The notes below the pieces were generated by a model, which saw only the letters and a list, made by a program, of their open reading frames with translations, did not search any database and had not been told where the DNA came from. From GCA-003244245 sp964250265 (GTDB taxonomy: Bacteria > Actinomycetota > Actinomycetes > Mycobacteriales > Pseudonocardiaceae), in contig CAXUFG010000028.1 in NCBI GenBank assembly GCA_964250265.1, positions 1 to 31,632 on the forward strand: a DNA stretch of 31,632 nt. Reading direction: 5' to 3'. Below are positions 29,784 to 31,632 of this stretch, in pieces; position 1 is the stretch's first letter, and every line of letters starts with the position of its first letter. The translations under genes were made by a program, and so were the position numbers.

Positions 29784-30806
29784 ATGAGTTCCAACGTCTC
29801 GATGGTGAATCAAGGAATCTCCGTCATGGAACGATACACGGGAGTGGTTCCGGGTTACCGTCGGGCCCACTCGCGTGGTCACGGATTTTCTGGCTACTTC
29901 GAGGCCACGCCCGAGGTTGCCGAGCTCACCGTGGCCGAGCATCTCCAAGGGGGCCGTGTCCCCACTATCGTTCGACTGTCCAACGCGGCGGGTAGCCCCT
30001 ACGCGCCGGACCTGAACTCACCACGCCGCGGGGCAACGCTCGGCCTGGCCATCGCGTTCGAACTGACCTCGGGGGCCCGTACGACCTGGGGCGCACCGAA
30101 CCTTTCGTCCTTCCCGGCACGCACGGCTCAGGAGTTCGTCACGCTCACCACCGCCCTGCGGCGCGGCAGGTTCACTCATCAACCGAACCCGTTTCGCCTA
30201 TTGGCGTTTGCCATCCGGAACCGGCACACGATTCCAGGCCTGAAATCCATACTCGGCCACCCACCAGTGCGGAGTTTCGCGGCCACGCAGTTCAACGGCT
30301 TGCACGCTTACTACCTGGTACGCGCCGATGGCACACGGCAGGGCTTTCGGTATCACTGGGTACCCACCATCGAGGGCCAGCGGAACGTCACCCGAGCCGA
30401 CGCCGGACTCTGGCCTCCCCAGTATCTGATCGAAGAATTGAAACAGCGAATCAAGAAAGGGCCGGTGCAGTGGGATCTCGTCTTCGATCTGGCGATGGAT
30501 GGGGATCCGACCGACGATCAGACGGCCCGGTGGCCCGCGTCCCGGCCGAAGCTCAAAGCAGGTGTCCTCACCCTCACCGAGGAACACCCCGATCAAGAGG
30601 CCGTCGAGCGAATGGTCTTCGACCCGACGAACGTGCCGCCCGGCATCGAGTGCTCCGACGATCCGCTGCTGGCCTACCGATCCCTGATATACCAAGAGTC
30701 CCACGCACGACGCACCAGCGAGACAATGCCGGTCACCGACCTCCTCAACGACGCCTGCCCACTCGGCCGCGCAACACACCAACCTTCGCCGGAACTCGAC
30801 CGGTGA
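29784..30806 (+). CDS. small catalase-family haem peroxidase
   Basis: The product is a 340-residue protein of the catalase-related (SrpA-like) clade, much shorter than a typical catalase (about 480 or more). The distal His is in RRAHSRGHGFSGYFE, which corresponds to RVVHARGAGAHGYFE of catalases. The Arg and haem-ligand Tyr are in LAYRSLIYQESHARR near the C-terminus. The centre has RLSNAAG and GLAIAFEL. It probably decomposes peroxides or acts as a haem peroxidase; in this clade the substrate is poorly known. The ATG at 29784 has GAAGGAGA at about 7 bases, so the upstream frame from 29667 is not used. It converges with the Ecm-like gene with 35 bases between stops. Confidence 0.88.
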   Translation: MSSNVSMVNQGISVMERYTGVVPGYRRAHSRGHGFSGYFEATPEVAELTVAEHLQGGRVPTIVRLSNAAGSPYAPDLNSPRRGATLGLAIAFELTSGARTTWGAPNLSSFPARTAQEFVTLTTALRRGRFTHQPNPFRLLAFAIRNRHTIPGLKSILGHPPVRSFAATQFNGLHAYYLVRADGTRQGFRYHWVPTIEGQRNVTRADAGLWPPQYLIEELKQRIKKGPVQWDLVFDLAMDGDPTDDQTARWPASRPKLKAGVLTLTEEHPDQEAVERMVFDPTNVPPGIECSDDPLLAYRSLIYQESHARRTSETMPVTDLLNDACPLGRATHQPSPELDR

Positions 30807-30841
30807 GTTTCGTCACGGCGCCCCCAACGGCGATCTCGCGG

Positions 30842-31632
30842 TCAGCGGGGACGGATGAGGTCCACGATCTGATCCATGATGCCGGTGAGTTCGAAGTCCT
30901 TGGGTGTGAAGACCTTGGCCACCCCGTGAGCGCGTAGTGCCTCGGCGTCCTCCGGTGGGATGATCCCGCCGACCACCACCGGAACGTCTCCGGCGCCTGC
31001 GGCGCGCAGTCCCTCGACCACCGCGGGCACCACCTCCAGGTGCGAACCGGAGAGTACAGACAGCCCGACCACGTGCACGTCCTCCTGGATCGCGGCCGCG
31101 ACGATCTCCGCGGGGGTAAGCCGGATGCCCTGGTAGATCACCTCGAAGCCGACGTCCCGGGCCCGGACCGCAACCTGCTCAGCACCGTTGGAGTGTCCGT
31201 CGAGGCCGGGTTTGCCGACCAGGATCCGCAACCGCCCGCCTAGCTCCTCGCCGACGGTACGGACCCGGTCCCGAACCCGCGCGATCGCGTCACCGGCCGC
31301 ACTCGCCACCGACGCGCCGGCGATCCCGGTCGGCGCCCGGTACTCGCCGAACACCGCGCGCAGCGCCCCGGCCCACTCTCCGGTGGTGACCCCCACCCGG
31401 GCACACGCCATCGACGGCTCCACCAGGTTGGCGTCGGTCTTCGCCGCCTCGACCAGCCGGCGCAGGGCATCGTCCACCATCGCGGGGTCACGATCGGCCC
31501 GCCAGGCCCTGATCGCCTCGATCAGCCGGCTCTCGGCCTCCGGGTCGATGGTCTCGATCGCGCCGGCCCCCTCGGCTTGCAGCGGGCTGGGGTCGGTCTC
31601 GGTGAACCGGTTGACCCCGACGATCACGTCCT
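30842..31632 (-). CDS. ecm: ethylmalonyl-CoA mutase-like protein, C-terminal part
   Basis: Only the last 263 residues are in the window; the start lies beyond the right edge. The B12-binding domain is complete, with the base-off motif DxHxxG in GKPGLDGHSNGAEQVAVRAR, and GLSVLSGSHLEVVPAVV and VVGGIIPPEDAEALRAHGVAKVFTPKDFEL. The region before it (MVDDALRRLVEAAKTDANLVEPSMACARVGVTTGEW) is the end of the mutase barrel domain linker. The pattern fits the Ecm/MeaA family, single-chain mutases of about 660 residues that convert ethylmalonyl-CoA to methylsuccinyl-CoA. The ccr gene in the same window supports this. The substrate-binding residues lie outside the window, so methylmalonyl-CoA mutase is not excluded. 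Confidence 0.75.
   Translation of the reverse strand, partial: DVIVGVNRFTETDPSPLQAEGAGAIETIDPEAESRLIEAIRAWRADRDPAMVDDALRRLVEAAKTDANLVEPSMACARVGVTTGEWAGALRAVFGEYRAPTGIAGASVASAAGDAIARVRDRVRTVGEELGGRLRILVGKPGLDGHSNGAEQVAVRARDVGFEVIYQGIRLTPAEIVAAAIQEDVHVVGLSVLSGSHLEVVPAVVEGLRAAGAGDVPVVVGGIIPPEDAEALRAHGVAKVFTPKDFELTGIMDQIVDLIRPR

Noticed and set aside
1..31632. tRNA, rRNA or CRISPR loci
   Set aside because: I saw no cloverleaf-like segments, no rRNA landmarks and no regularly spaced repeats with unique spacers. The three tandem 14-mers at 17097-17138 have no spacers.

Overview
This is a high-GC, gene-dense chromosomal segment from an actinobacterium. The evidence is GTG starts, leaderless-looking promoters, the actinobacterial mismatch endonuclease NucS, the TreS-maltokinase branch of the GlgE pathway, and a crotonyl-CoA carboxylase/reductase beside a Scy/DivIVA-like coiled-coil gene. 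A Pseudonocardiales-type organism is a reasonable guess but the sequence does not prove it. From memory, the gene set resembles the Mycobacterium tuberculosis nucS - mce - fadA4 - thioredoxin - glgB - glgE neighbourhood and the Streptomyces scy - mce - thiolase - meaB - icmA region, so this is mostly a conserved core block with local insertions.

Left part (1-8.4 kb): alpha-glucan metabolism. Trehalose synthase (treS) and maltokinase (mak) are coupled, and glgB follows 2.85 kb later. Between mak and glgB sits a block of other genes: a divergent DinB-like protein / WYL regulator pair, an antitoxin remnant, and a Phd-VapC toxin-antitoxin pair with a 26-bp perfect operator palindrome.

Middle (8.4-21.4 kb): a PAS-GGDEF-EAL protein with degraded catalytic motifs, coupled to a methyltransferase. 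Then comes acyl-CoA carbon-skeleton metabolism: a CnoX-type thioredoxin, an isobutyryl-CoA mutase large subunit (icmA), a MarR regulator, the mutase chaperone meaB, a thiolase, methylmalonyl/ethylmalonyl-CoA epimerase, a DUF1707 membrane protein and ccr. A DivIVA/Scy-like coiled-coil protein and two small zinc-ribbon-type proteins follow.

Right part (21.4-31.6 kb): a four-gene importer operon in which a ModA-type lipoprotein precedes a complete BtuCD/FecCD-type importer (binding protein, permease, ATPase), which suggests molybdate or tungstate uptake. Next are a tandemly duplicated 3-hydroxyacyl-CoA dehydrogenase, an aldehyde dehydrogenase, nucS with an unusual insertion in its active site, a crotonase remnant, a small catalase-like peroxidase, and the C-terminal part of an ethylmalonyl-CoA-mutase-like protein cut by the window edge.

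Together the thiolase, hydroxyacyl-CoA dehydrogenase, Ccr, epimerase, Ecm-like mutase and MeaB cover much of the ethylmalonyl-CoA route from acetyl-CoA. Methylsuccinyl-CoA dehydrogenase, mesaconyl-CoA hydratase and the malyl-CoA lyase are not in the window.

The main unexplained signals are a family of long palindromes that supply the stop codons of the genes they flank, the altered NucS active site, the hybrid ModA plus type II importer operon, the two dehydrogenase halves with different predicted cofactors, and three 14-bp iterons in the thiolase/epimerase promoter region.
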